In this document: positions 8,393 to 16,008 of the stretch, one piece after another | How positions within the stretch are numbered: position 1 is the stretch's first letter | Layout of the letters: each line of letters opens with the position of its first letter | Origin: Mediterranea sp. (in: CFB group bacteria) | Lineage (GTDB): Bacteria; Bacteroidota; Bacteroidia; Bacteroidales; Bacteroidaceae | Direction of reading: 5' to 3' | Length of the DNA: 35,460 bases | Assembly (NCBI GenBank): GCA_031258135.1 | Contig: JAIRNG010000118.1 | Coordinates: 1 to 35,460 of the forward strand | Program-made: the position numbers and the translations under genes | The notes under the pieces: model-generated | Databases searched by the model: none | The model's input: only the letters and a program-made list of their open reading frames with translations | Told to the model about the DNA's origin: nothing

Positions 8393-9336
8393 ATCGAGAA
8401 GAATTTATAGGTAGATTGATTTTTTTGGAATTTGATGAAATTCCAACCGTTGAAATTTTTGTGTTGGCACAACCGTCAATAAACGATAGCGAAATCAGTT
8501 GTGATATTTACAAAACACACCTTCACGAAAGAATTCCGGAATCGATAAAAGAAGCATATTATCCGAAAATTAAAAAATCGTTAATAACAAGCGATTATGA
8601 TTTGACCGAATATAATCCGGCTTTAATGCCTGACCGCGATGTAATCTGGAATTATAACTCTAGCATTGTTCCTTTTTACAATATTATTGTTGAACGATTA
8701 GTTCATGTAGACAATTTTTACAACAACGAGATTCTGCCGTATGATGAAATCTGGGCAATTTGGATTAAATTTCAAGTTCAAAATAATACATTTTACTTGC
8801 TCAAAAAAATAACACCATCAAAAGTTTTTACTGTAGGCGGCTCTTTATCGGTTATTTTCAAAGATGATGTTTTCAGTAAACTTGAAAGTGATGTTTTAAC
8901 GATAGACGGCACTTTTGATGTATTGGCATTTGAAAATATGCTTTATTTTGAAAACAAACAAAACTTTGAGAGGGCATTATTGTATCAAACTGTAAAGCGC
9001 GAAGTAGCAATTGCAACTTTAGATGAAATCAATGAAATTGGCATTTTAGAAAATTTTGATGCGGTCAAAAATTATTTAAAGGATGACCAACATTCTATCA
9101 ATAAATTAAACAGAATAAAATCCAAACCATATTTTAGAACGCTGACATTTAATCATTGCAAACAAATAATTGATGATTATGGATTGAATCTCAGTTATGA
9201 CGAAACGACGGGAAAATTTAATATTCAAAATAAAAAAGAAGCCAAGATGTTTGTCAAGGTATTGAATGATGATTTTTTGAAATCTGAAATGACAAATATT
9301 AAATATGCAGCTAATAGCAAAGAAGATTTGCTATGA
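8389..9336 (+). CDS. kwaB: Kiwa anti-phage protein KwaB (DUF4868)
   Basis: This 315-residue soluble protein matches the length known for KwaB. The C-terminal half carries the DUF4868 signature: a helical stretch (FERALLYQTVKREVAIATLDEI), then KLNRIKSKPYFRTL, and the ending KMFVKVLNDDFLKSEMTNIKY followed by SK. In characterised Kiwa systems KwaB is the effector that binds DNA and blocks phage propagation, under control of the KwaA complex in the membrane. Coupling to kwaA by a 4-bp overlap supports a matched pair. The gene is visibly AT-rich like the rest of the island. The role is taken from the family; nothing here looks truncated. Confidence 0.88.
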   Translation: MNREEFIGRLIFLEFDEIPTVEIFVLAQPSINDSEISCDIYKTHLHERIPESIKEAYYPKIKKSLITSDYDLTEYNPALMPDRDVIWNYNSSIVPFYNIIVERLVHVDNFYNNEILPYDEIWAIWIKFQVQNNTFYLLKKITPSKVFTVGGSLSVIFKDDVFSKLESDVLTIDGTFDVLAFENMLYFENKQNFERALLYQTVKREVAIATLDEINEIGILENFDAVKNYLKDDQHSINKLNRIKSKPYFRTLTFNHCKQIIDDYGLNLSYDETTGKFNIQNKKEAKMFVKVLNDDFLKSEMTNIKYAANSKEDLL

Positions 9337-9350
9337 TTTGACATTACTCT

Positions 9351-10082
9351 ATGACAAGTAATATAACAGATACAGTTAAGAGTAGTATAAAAAAATTTGC
9401 TTGTGGATATGTATTCACTGCAAAGGATTTCCCATTGCCGATAGAAAAGCAGAAAACTGTTAATAAGTTGTTGGATAATTTTGTAGCTGTGGGACAAATC
9501 CGCCGGTTGTCAAAGGGACGTTTTTACAAGCCTAAAATATCTAAATTAGGTGAACTATATCCAGATATATTTCAAGTAGTCAAGGATTTAATTGAGAAAA
9601 ACGGAGAAACAATCGGATACATGACGAGCTATTCAATATTTAATAAATTCGGATTGACACCAGAAGCGCCTGTCACCTTACAGATAGCAATGAATAAGGC
9701 TAAAAAATCAATCACGCGTGGGAATTATCGAATTAATTTTATTATTCAACCGAATGCGATTACAAAAGAAAATGTTCCTGTATTGCAATTATTAAATTGT
9801 CTGCGTTATTTCAAAGACATCCCTAATGTGATGCCAAACGATGTTTGTTCAAGACTCCTGTTTCTATTCTTACAACTGACAGATAAACAAAAAAGTCTCA
9901 TGAAAAACTTGGCTTTGAAATATAATCCGGCAACTATTGCATTTTTAGGCGCATTACTCGAAACACTGAACTTGAACGAAGATACATCAGCGTTGTTCAA
10001 TGCACTTAATCATCAGACATCTTATCTATTAAATGTATCTGATGATGTGTTATTAAATCAAAAAAAATGGCATATACGATAG
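9351..10082 (+). CDS. DUF6088 / AbiEi-like antitoxin, no toxin partner
   Basis: This 243-residue protein begins with a winged-helix region (GYVFTAKDFPLP, VNKLLDNFVAVGQIRRLSKGRFYKP), typical of DUF6088 and AbiEi-type antitoxin or transcriptional-regulator proteins. The middle includes IGYMTSYSIFNKFGLTP. These proteins normally repress their own operon and neutralise an AbiEii-type nucleotidyltransferase toxin encoded directly downstream. Here the strand carries no further gene of that type: the next large gene, at 10378, is on the opposite strand. The gene starts 14 bp after kwaB and is likely the last gene of the defence operon. It may be an orphan antitoxin, a regulator of the island, or the remnant of a lost toxin-antitoxin pair. 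Confidence 0.75.
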   Translation: MTSNITDTVKSSIKKFACGYVFTAKDFPLPIEKQKTVNKLLDNFVAVGQIRRLSKGRFYKPKISKLGELYPDIFQVVKDLIEKNGETIGYMTSYSIFNKFGLTPEAPVTLQIAMNKAKKSITRGNYRINFIIQPNAITKENVPVLQLLNCLRYFKDIPNVMPNDVCSRLLFLFLQLTDKQKSLMKNLALKYNPATIAFLGALLETLNLNEDTSALFNALNHQTSYLLNVSDDVLLNQKKWHIR

Positions 10083-10086
10083 GGAA

Positions 10087-10117
10087 TTGGATTATTGAAA
10101 GAATATCCTTAATTTTG
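10087..10117 (+). promoter_or_regulatory. candidate promoter downstream of DUF6088
   Basis: TTG at 10087-10089, a 20-bp spacer, and TAATTTTG at 10110-10117 fit the Bacteroidales consensus. The promoter would read rightward into the short open frame at 10137. Confidence 0.4.
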
Positions 10118-10136
10118 CAATGAGTTATTTGAAATA

Positions 10137-10292
10137 ATGGAAAAACACAGCAGACAAAAGCAGTTCGCTCGTTTCCAAACCATTACCTGTTGGCTTTATA
10201 TGTATCAGTAACAAGTTGATACACGGCTAAATAAAGAAAAATTGCATCTTGTTGATAATTACTTTCCTTGTACTGTAAGCCTACTTTCATAG
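10137..10292 (+). pseudogene. possible short broken gene behind its own promoter
   Basis: An ATG 20 bp after a consensus -7 box opens a 24-codon frame with RQKQFARFQTITCWLYMYQ and stops at TAA 10209-10211. The same frame then stays open for 26 more codons (QVDTRLNKEKLHLVDNYF and onward) to a TAG at 10290-10292. The composition looks protein-like on both sides of the stop, so this could be a small gene broken by one nonsense codon, or a leader peptide followed by the inverted repeat at 10266-10320. I do not recognise the family, and chance is a real alternative. The rest of the 10083-10377 gap holds no other gene. Confidence 0.25.
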
Positions 10293-10320
10293 TACATGAA
10301 ACTATGGTTACAGTACAAGG
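10266..10320. repeat. perfect 13-bp inverted repeat between convergent genes
   Basis: CCTTGTACTGTAA at 10266-10278 is exactly complementary to 10308-10320. The 29-nt loop holds a second small palindrome (TTTCAT-AGTAC-ATGAAA, 10285-10301). It sits between the end of the defence operon and the convergent ABC permease gene. Neither side has a T-run, so a standard intrinsic terminator is doubtful. Confidence 0.7.
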
Positions 10321-10377
10321 GAACTACCCGTAGTCCGCGGGAGTTTCCGTTGAAGGATGTAGCGGTAGATATGTGTT

Positions 10378-11577
10378 TCAGTGAAGGAACAGGCTGTTTA
10401 CTTTCCTTTTTATCACTATGGCATTGATGCGGGAAACAACGATGAACAGCCCGATCCCAATGCATACGGTCGGCAGGATGGAACTCATCTCCGGTTGTGG
10501 GGACAGCTGGCTTACCGGGCCGGTATAAAGCGGCCGCAAAAGCGATACGATAGCTGTCGATAAAGCCAATACCAGTAAGTTGAGGCCTGTTGTCAATGAT
10601 TGATAGGGCAGAGCTACCTGCCGGGGAGTGTAACCGATGAGCAGCAGGCTTTCCAGTTGTGTGGTGTTCTTTTGCAGCAGGAGGAATATGCTTAGCATCA
10701 GTATATAGAATGACAATGCGCTGATGAATACCCCTACAGCCAGGACAATTCCGACGATCAGGCGCAGGAAATGAGCCGTTTTGCCTGCGTCCAGTTTGCC
10801 GTCTTCCGTTTCATATCTTTTTTGCCGGAAATAGGTGGCGATGGCGGGGTCGGCGGGGTTCTTCACCTCGACGATCAGCCGCGACGGCTCTGCCTGCGCG
10901 TGTGGAGCGAAGGTCTTGTTTGCCCAGTCCATGAATGTTTGCGGAACGAGAATGGTGTTCAGCCGGTTGGAGAAGCCCGCAATACTGCCTTTGTACTGTT
11001 TTACCTGTCCGTTGCCGCGTAATATGACATCCAACCGGATCAGTCCCGTCAATCCTTCCGACAACTTCGGCAGGTTGCGCGATTGGGCGAAGCCAAAGTT
11101 ATACAGGTTGAGGTAGTTGCGTGGAACGATGATCGGTATGACCGGGGTGTTTTCATCAAAATGCCACTTGTCCGGCTTTACGTCCACATAGTTGTCCGGT
11201 ACGGACTCGAAGAACATGGCGGTAGACAGTTGTACGCCGGTTCCTTCCATCGTAAGGCCTGCCGATACGCTGAATTGTGTGGAGGTGAAAGCGCCGACGC
11301 TGTGGGTGAACGGTTGTTTTTTCAGTTCGTCTATTTCCCCGGCGGAGAAGGTGTTGTTCTTACCGGCCAGGCTGCCGAGCGTACTGACTTTCTTGCCGGC
11401 AATGATATAATCTTTCTTCATGAAGCTGTCGCTTCCGGTAAAGACCGGGGCGACGTCCCTGTAAAATTGGATGCTGAGCAGTACGATGACCATGCCGGAG
11501 AGGTTGGCCAGGAAGAAGGCGGTCAGTTGGCCTGCGCTGATGTGCCGGCGCAGCAGTTTCCCGATGAGTCTGTTCAT
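10378..11577 (-). CDS. FtsX/MacB-like ABC transporter permease
   Basis: This 399-residue membrane protein has one N-terminal helix (about 17-38), a large extracytoplasmic domain of about 230 residues, and three C-terminal helices: one containing FLRLIVGIVLAVGVFISALSF, one near LLVLALSTAIVSLL, and one near IGIGLFIVV. This is the FtsX/MacB-type permease layout. These transporters usually drive periplasmic processes or export lipoproteins or small molecules rather than importing nutrients. It overlaps the ATPase gene by 4 bp, and the two presumably form one transporter. The substrate cannot be told from sequence. It is the last gene of a five-gene minus-strand operon. Confidence 0.8.
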   Translation of the reverse strand: MNRLIGKLLRRHISAGQLTAFFLANLSGMVIVLLSIQFYRDVAPVFTGSDSFMKKDYIIAGKKVSTLGSLAGKNNTFSAGEIDELKKQPFTHSVGAFTSTQFSVSAGLTMEGTGVQLSTAMFFESVPDNYVDVKPDKWHFDENTPVIPIIVPRNYLNLYNFGFAQSRNLPKLSEGLTGLIRLDVILRGNGQVKQYKGSIAGFSNRLNTILVPQTFMDWANKTFAPHAQAEPSRLIVEVKNPADPAIATYFRQKRYETEDGKLDAGKTAHFLRLIVGIVLAVGVFISALSFYILMLSIFLLLQKNTTQLESLLLIGYTPRQVALPYQSLTTGLNLLVLALSTAIVSLLRPLYTGPVSQLSPQPEMSSILPTVCIGIGLFIVVSRINAIVIKRKVNSLFLH

Positions 11578-12218
11578 AGCTTTAACACGTTGTCATAGTT
11601 CAGATGAATCTGTTTGCCGATGGAAGTGACAATGACTCCCGCTCCCTGTCTGTTCGCTTCTTCGGCAAGTAGTCCGGCCATCTTCCCGCCATTGATGTCG
11701 TCGAGGTGGCTGACCGGTTCGTCGAGCAGGATAAAGTCGTACGGCTGACAGAGGGAACGGATGAAGGCCACGCGCTGTTGCTGCCCGAATGAGAGTTTGT
11801 CCGTCCGGGTATCCGCATTGTCTGCCATGTCCAGTTGTTCAAAGAGAGCCATGATCTCTGTTTTCTTTTTGTAGCCGGTCAGGTTGTTCTTGAGCAGGAT
11901 GTTCTCGAGCGCCGTCAGCTCGGAAAACAGCCGGAGGTCCTGGAAGAGTATGCTTAGCGATTGACGCCTGACGTCTACCCATTGGGCTATGGATAAAGAC
12001 CTGATGTTGGCGTCGTCAAAGCAGATGATGCCCTGATAATCCTTGCGATGGCCGTAGATGTAGCTGCATAAAGAAGATTTCCCCGTGCCCGAGGCGGCCT
12101 CGATGAGGTAGATTCCGCCTTTATGGAACGATATTTCCTTATGCCATACATCGGATGCGATGGATGTACGGCCGGCAAACACCTGGGGGAGTGTTTGCCG
12201 CAAATGTATACTGTTCAT
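11574..12218 (-). CDS. ABC transporter ATP-binding protein
   Basis: This 214-residue ATPase has the Walker A SGTGKSS (K47), the Q-loop region LSILFQDLRLFSELTALENI, the signature LSFGQQQR and the Walker B FILLDEPVSHLDD. The length and close fit to LolD/FtsE/MacB-type ATPases match the FtsX-like permease encoded just downstream. The protein lacks any fused membrane domain. It starts 10 bp after the DUF4836 lipoprotein gene, so the lipoprotein may be functionally linked to the transporter, but that is only inferred from order. Confidence 0.92.
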   Translation of the reverse strand: MNSIHLRQTLPQVFAGRTSIASDVWHKEISFHKGGIYLIEAASGTGKSSLCSYIYGHRKDYQGIICFDDANIRSLSIAQWVDVRRQSLSILFQDLRLFSELTALENILLKNNLTGYKKKTEIMALFEQLDMADNADTRTDKLSFGQQQRVAFIRSLCQPYDFILLDEPVSHLDDINGGKMAGLLAEEANRQGAGVIVTSIGKQIHLNYDNVLKL

Positions 12219-12228
12219 GCGCAGTTTG

Positions 12229-13746
12229 TTACAGTCCGGTGTACTGTTTGACCAGGTCGACGATCTGTTTGAGCGAATGGGTCTCTTCGTCGGCCAGCCG
12301 GATGTTTATGTTCGCCCGGTTATTGCCCTCGCCGGTCACTTCAATGTATGACAGTTTAGATGCGATTTTCATGTAAGCCGCTACTTCCCTGCCGCCAAAT
12401 GCAGCCAGCATCTTCACAACGGGGAGGTTAAGGATCGCCTTTATGTCAATCGCCGCATATTGGGACTTACCGTTTATGTTCGGGGCGTAGATGGCGTCTT
12501 TCAGCGATTTGTCTTCTTCCTTGCCGGGGTTTTCGCGTATCGACTTATCATTGGTCGCATATATGTAGTTGTCCTTATAGCCAAAGTAAATATTCGTCAG
12601 GAAGGACTTGTACACGTATTGATCCTCGCCCAGCCTGACGATCTCTTCCCAGCGGCCAAGTCCGAGGCCGGCTTTCGATTCGTACAGCGCACTGAGCGCC
12701 GCGCCGCTTGCGGCCTCTGCATAAGCGGCGAATATAGGCAGATAATCACTTGTGACCCGTGTAAGGCCAACCGAGATATCGCCTTTGAAGGCGCCGAATA
12801 TCTCTTTTGCTTTGTCCGGCGACAGTATCTCACGGAAGTCTTTGTATTCCTGAAGCATCCCGTATAGTTTCTCCCCATCGACGTTGAGGGACGAGTATGC
12901 CAGGGTCGAAGCAGGGAACCGGGCAAGGAACGTATTGTTCAGCTTGCCGTAAAGCTCGTTTTGCTTTTTGAACAGCTCTCCGGCTTCCTTATTCTCCGAA
13001 GCCGTTTCCACCTGAAGAGCGATCTTTCCTTTTTCAAAGCCGAGGCTACCGATTATGGCAATATCCCCGAGGTTAACATGCTCAAGGCCGCTCATCGCGC
13101 TCATCCGGCGTTTATACATGTCGGGCAGCGCGTCCGGCGTAAAGAAGAAGGTAATATCGCCTTTCTTACCGGACATGTTTCTGAAGTAAGCGCTTCCTGC
13201 AATGCTTTCGTCTCCGCTTTGCTTCATCAGGCCGGAAACGATACTGTCGTCGTGGTTTACGGCTATGATCAGGAGTGCGGACTCATTGAACGCGCATACG
13301 CTTTCTCCGATCCTGAACAGGCGATATCCGTCGGCTTCGGTTACAGGATAGTCGGATACCTCAGGCAGCATAACTTCCAGCGCCTTGCCGAACTTGTCCA
13401 TATCGTCCATCTTCATGACAACCGCCGCTGACGGCAGCCGTCCGCCGGCAAAGAAGTAGACCGGGTCTTTCACCGACAGGCCGGACTCAGAACCATCTTT
13501 CAGGATTTTCTCTACCTGTTGAAAGGTTGCGGGGTTCAATCCGCTTTTCATTGCATCGATAAGTTTCTGCTTATCGTCATCGCTAACGCCGCTTTTGTCT
13601 ATCAGCGACTGAATGTGGATGCCTACAACGGCAGATGCATCGGCGGGAATAACATTTATGTACTCCGGCGTTTTCGTACAGGATGCCATGAATGTTGCCA
13701 TGGCTGCCAACGCAAATAGTTGACTGATTACACTTTTCTTCATCAT
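12229..13746 (-). CDS. DUF4836 family lipoprotein
   Basis: This 505-residue protein starts with a lipoprotein signal peptide (charged MMKK, hydrophobic core, MASC with the lipid cysteine at 23). The mature part begins PEYINVIPADASAVVGIHI, which is typical of the DUF4836 family of Bacteroidales surface or periplasmic lipoproteins. No catalytic motif is visible; the body alternates beta-rich and helical segments. The function of the family is unknown. It lies between rsmE and the ABC transporter genes in one tight operon. An alternative start is the second methionine, with no effect on the lipobox. Confidence 0.82.
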   Translation of the reverse strand: MMKKSVISQLFALAAMATFMASCTKTPEYINVIPADASAVVGIHIQSLIDKSGVSDDDKQKLIDAMKSGLNPATFQQVEKILKDGSESGLSVKDPVYFFAGGRLPSAAVVMKMDDMDKFGKALEVMLPEVSDYPVTEADGYRLFRIGESVCAFNESALLIIAVNHDDSIVSGLMKQSGDESIAGSAYFRNMSGKKGDITFFFTPDALPDMYKRRMSAMSGLEHVNLGDIAIIGSLGFEKGKIALQVETASENKEAGELFKKQNELYGKLNNTFLARFPASTLAYSSLNVDGEKLYGMLQEYKDFREILSPDKAKEIFGAFKGDISVGLTRVTSDYLPIFAAYAEAASGAALSALYESKAGLGLGRWEEIVRLGEDQYVYKSFLTNIYFGYKDNYIYATNDKSIRENPGKEEDKSLKDAIYAPNINGKSQYAAIDIKAILNLPVVKMLAAFGGREVAAYMKIASKLSYIEVTGEGNNRANINIRLADEETHSLKQIVDLVKQYTGL

Positions 13747-13760
13747 GTATTTATATTAAG

Positions 13761-14459
13761 TTATTGGTTTGCCTGATTCAATGTGCAACAGGCCACCAGG
13801 GCCGCCGTCTCTGTGCGCAGGCGGGATTTGCCCAGACTGACAGGGACAAAGCCATTAGTTAGGGCTTTCTCTGTTTCTCCGGGACTGAAATCTCCTTCGG
13901 GGCCAATCAGCACCAGCGCATCTTCACCTTTACGGATCACATCTTTCAGTAAGGCTTTCTCTTCTTCGTAACAGTGGGCGATGAATTTCCCGCCCCGGAA
14001 GTCCCGACGGATGAACGCATCGAAGTCCGTCATTCCATTCAGCTTAGGCAGACGGGCGCCCAGCGATTGCTTCATGGCCGAGACCAATATCTTTTCCACA
14101 CGCCCGGTCTTTATCTCTTTCCGTTCGGAGAACCGGCAATTCAGGAACGTCAGTTCGTCCAGTCCGATCTCCGTCGCTTTCTCGGCAAACCATTCGTTCC
14201 TGTCCATGTTCTTGGCCGGGGCTACGGCGATGTGCAAGTGACATGACCGGGCCGGTTCCTGAAAGATGGTTTCCTTTATAGCCACCCTGCACCGCTTGCC
14301 GCTGACAGCGGTGATATCCGCTTTGTAAAAGTGGCCTTTGCCGTCGGTCAGCAAGAGCTCATCGCCCTGCGAGAGCCTCAGTACGCGGATGCAATGTTGC
14401 GCCTCCTCAGCAGGGAGCTCCGCCTGGGTCAATATGTCCGGGGTGTAAAACAGGTGCAT
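13761..14459 (-). CDS. rsmE: 16S rRNA (uracil-1498-N3)-methyltransferase RsmE
   Basis: RsmE methylates U1498 of 16S rRNA in the assembled 30S subunit, using SAM. The 232-residue protein begins with the PUA-like domain (EEAQHCIRVLRLSQGDELLLTDG). It is followed by the SPOUT fold with NEWFAEKATEIGLDELTFL, the knot motif LIGPEGDFSPGE and the C-terminal SLGKSRLRTETAALVACC. All diagnostic motifs are intact, and the length is close to the family norm. It starts 3 bp after the transporter gene, so the two share a transcript. Confidence 0.95.
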   Translation of the reverse strand: MHLFYTPDILTQAELPAEEAQHCIRVLRLSQGDELLLTDGKGHFYKADITAVSGKRCRVAIKETIFQEPARSCHLHIAVAPAKNMDRNEWFAEKATEIGLDELTFLNCRFSERKEIKTGRVEKILVSAMKQSLGARLPKLNGMTDFDAFIRRDFRGGKFIAHCYEEEKALLKDVIRKGEDALVLIGPEGDFSPGETEKALTNGFVPVSLGKSRLRTETAALVACCTLNQANQ

Positions 14460-14462
14460 AAG

Positions 14463-15731
14463 CTATTGCCTGTGTTTGTAGTTGAATATAAAGGCGAACA
14501 GGACAGCCACAACCAGTGCGTAGCCGGCAAAGATATACCAGACGCTGCTCCAGTCGCCCACGGTATAATATGTTCCGTTGTGTTCTATCGGGTGGGTAAA
14601 GCGGCTCACTACGGCTTGCGCTCCCAGTGTTCCGACTGTCGCTCCCACGCCGTTTGTCATGAGCATAAAGAGCCCTTGTGCGCTGGAACGGATGGAGGTG
14701 GCGGTTTCCTTGTCAACAAAGAGAGAACCTGAAATGTTGAAGAAGTCAAAGGCAACGCCATAAACAATCATGGAGAGGATAAACATCCATACGTTAGGGC
14801 CTGGGTCTCCAACTCCGAATAGCCCGAACCGGAGCGCCCAGGCCGCCATGGCTATTAACATCACTTTCTTTATTCCGAATTTGCGAAGGAAGACGGGAAT
14901 GAGAAGGATACATAAGGTCTCTGACACCTGGGAAATGGATATCAGTGCATTGGCATGGTTGGCGCCGAATGAATCAACAAATTCCGGGATCGCTTTAAAA
15001 CTTGTAATGAACGGATTGGCAAATCCGTTGGTGATCTGTAAGGAAACGCCCAGTAGCATGGAGAAGATGAAGAATATAGCCATTTTCCTGCTCCTGAACA
15101 GCCTGAAGGCATCCAACCCCAGACTCTCCACAATGCTTTTAGAGGCGCCGTCTGACCGGACGATCGCTATATCGGGCAGGTATGAAATGGCGTAGACCGC
15201 CAAAGCCAGTCCGAGTATTCCCGAAGTGAAGAATTGCGCATGCGTGTGTTGGTAGCCCGTTACATCGACAAACAGCATAGCGCAGATGAAACCGATGGTG
15301 CCGAATATGCGGATCGGCGGGAAAGCTTTTATGGTATCCAATCCCGCTTTGTCCAATACCGAATAGGCTACGGAATTGGATAAGGCAAGCGTTGGCATGT
15401 AAAAGGCCACACTTATGGTATATAGAGTAAATAAGATGGAGAACTCCACTCCCGCTCCGGCGCTGTATCCATAATAACCGGCGGCGATCATAAAGACCCC
15501 CGCAATGAAATGGCAAAGGCTGTATAGCTTCTGCGCCGGCACCCAACGGTCGGCCACGACGCCGATCAATGCAGGCATGAACATGGAGACAATTCCCTGT
15601 ATGGCATAAAACATGCCGATGTGAGATGTTTGATTTAAACTTACCAGGTAACTTCCCATAGAAGTCAGATAGGCCCCCCAGACTGCAAATTGGAGGAAGT
15701 TCATGATGATTAAACGGTGTTTCATGCTCAT
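14463..15731 (-). CDS. MFS transporter, nucleoside:H+ symporter type
   Basis: This 422-residue protein has about twelve membrane helices and the N-terminal pattern of the nucleoside permease (NupG/XapB-like) branch of the major facilitator superfamily: RLIIMNFLQFAVWGAYLTSMG, then a loop with GVVADRWVPAQK, and later PPIRIFGTIGFICAM. Members import nucleosides with protons across the inner membrane, feeding salvage. The exact substrate is inferred from family. It is the first gene of the minus-strand operon that continues with rsmE. A likely promoter lies about 40 bp upstream. Confidence 0.82.
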   Translation of the reverse strand: MSMKHRLIIMNFLQFAVWGAYLTSMGSYLVSLNQTSHIGMFYAIQGIVSMFMPALIGVVADRWVPAQKLYSLCHFIAGVFMIAAGYYGYSAGAGVEFSILFTLYTISVAFYMPTLALSNSVAYSVLDKAGLDTIKAFPPIRIFGTIGFICAMLFVDVTGYQHTHAQFFTSGILGLALAVYAISYLPDIAIVRSDGASKSIVESLGLDAFRLFRSRKMAIFFIFSMLLGVSLQITNGFANPFITSFKAIPEFVDSFGANHANALISISQVSETLCILLIPVFLRKFGIKKVMLIAMAAWALRFGLFGVGDPGPNVWMFILSMIVYGVAFDFFNISGSLFVDKETATSIRSSAQGLFMLMTNGVGATVGTLGAQAVVSRFTHPIEHNGTYYTVGDWSSVWYIFAGYALVVAVLFAFIFNYKHRQ

Positions 15732-15771
15732 ATCTTTAAGATTTTAGTTGTTGTTCATCCGGTATATGGCA

Positions 15772-15779
15772 CAAACTTA
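15772..15779 (-). promoter_or_regulatory. promoter -7 box of the MFS-rsmE operon
   Basis: The minus strand reads TAAGTTTG, a TAnnTTTG match 41 bp before the transporter ATG. No good -33 element at the usual spacing. Confidence 0.45.
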
Positions 15780-15804
15780 CATAAAACTCGCGAATTATAA
15801 GCGC

Positions 15805-16007
15805 AATTGAAAATTGAAAATTGAAAATTTCCTTGCGGCGTAAAGGTTGAAACGCAGATTCACGCAGAGAAATTGAAACGCAGATTCACGCAGATTTCCG
15901 CAGATTTTTAATTCTATAATTATAATCTGCGGAAATCTGCGTGAATCTGCGTTTCAACCTTTACGCCGCAAGGAAATTTTCAATTTTCAATTTTCAATTT
16001 TCAATTT
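15805..16007. repeat. MITE-like 76-bp perfect inverted repeat with internal duplication
   Basis: The outer arm 15805-15848 is fully complementary to 15956-15999, and the inner arm 15875-15906 to 15924-15955. Together they give 76 paired bases and a 17-nt loop. The left side has a 26-nt bulge (15849-15874) that duplicates the adjacent module GAAACGCAGATTCACGCAGA. The ends are runs of AAAATTG/CAATTTT. The element begins 2 bp beyond the stop codon of the DUF6261-like gene. It has no coding capacity; it looks like a non-autonomous mobile or palindromic repeat. Confidence 0.85.
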
Positions 16008-16008
16008 A

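Noticed and set aside
10266..10320. Standard intrinsic terminator
   Set aside because: The stem is perfect but the loop is long and neither strand has a T-run after it, so I list it only as an inverted repeat.
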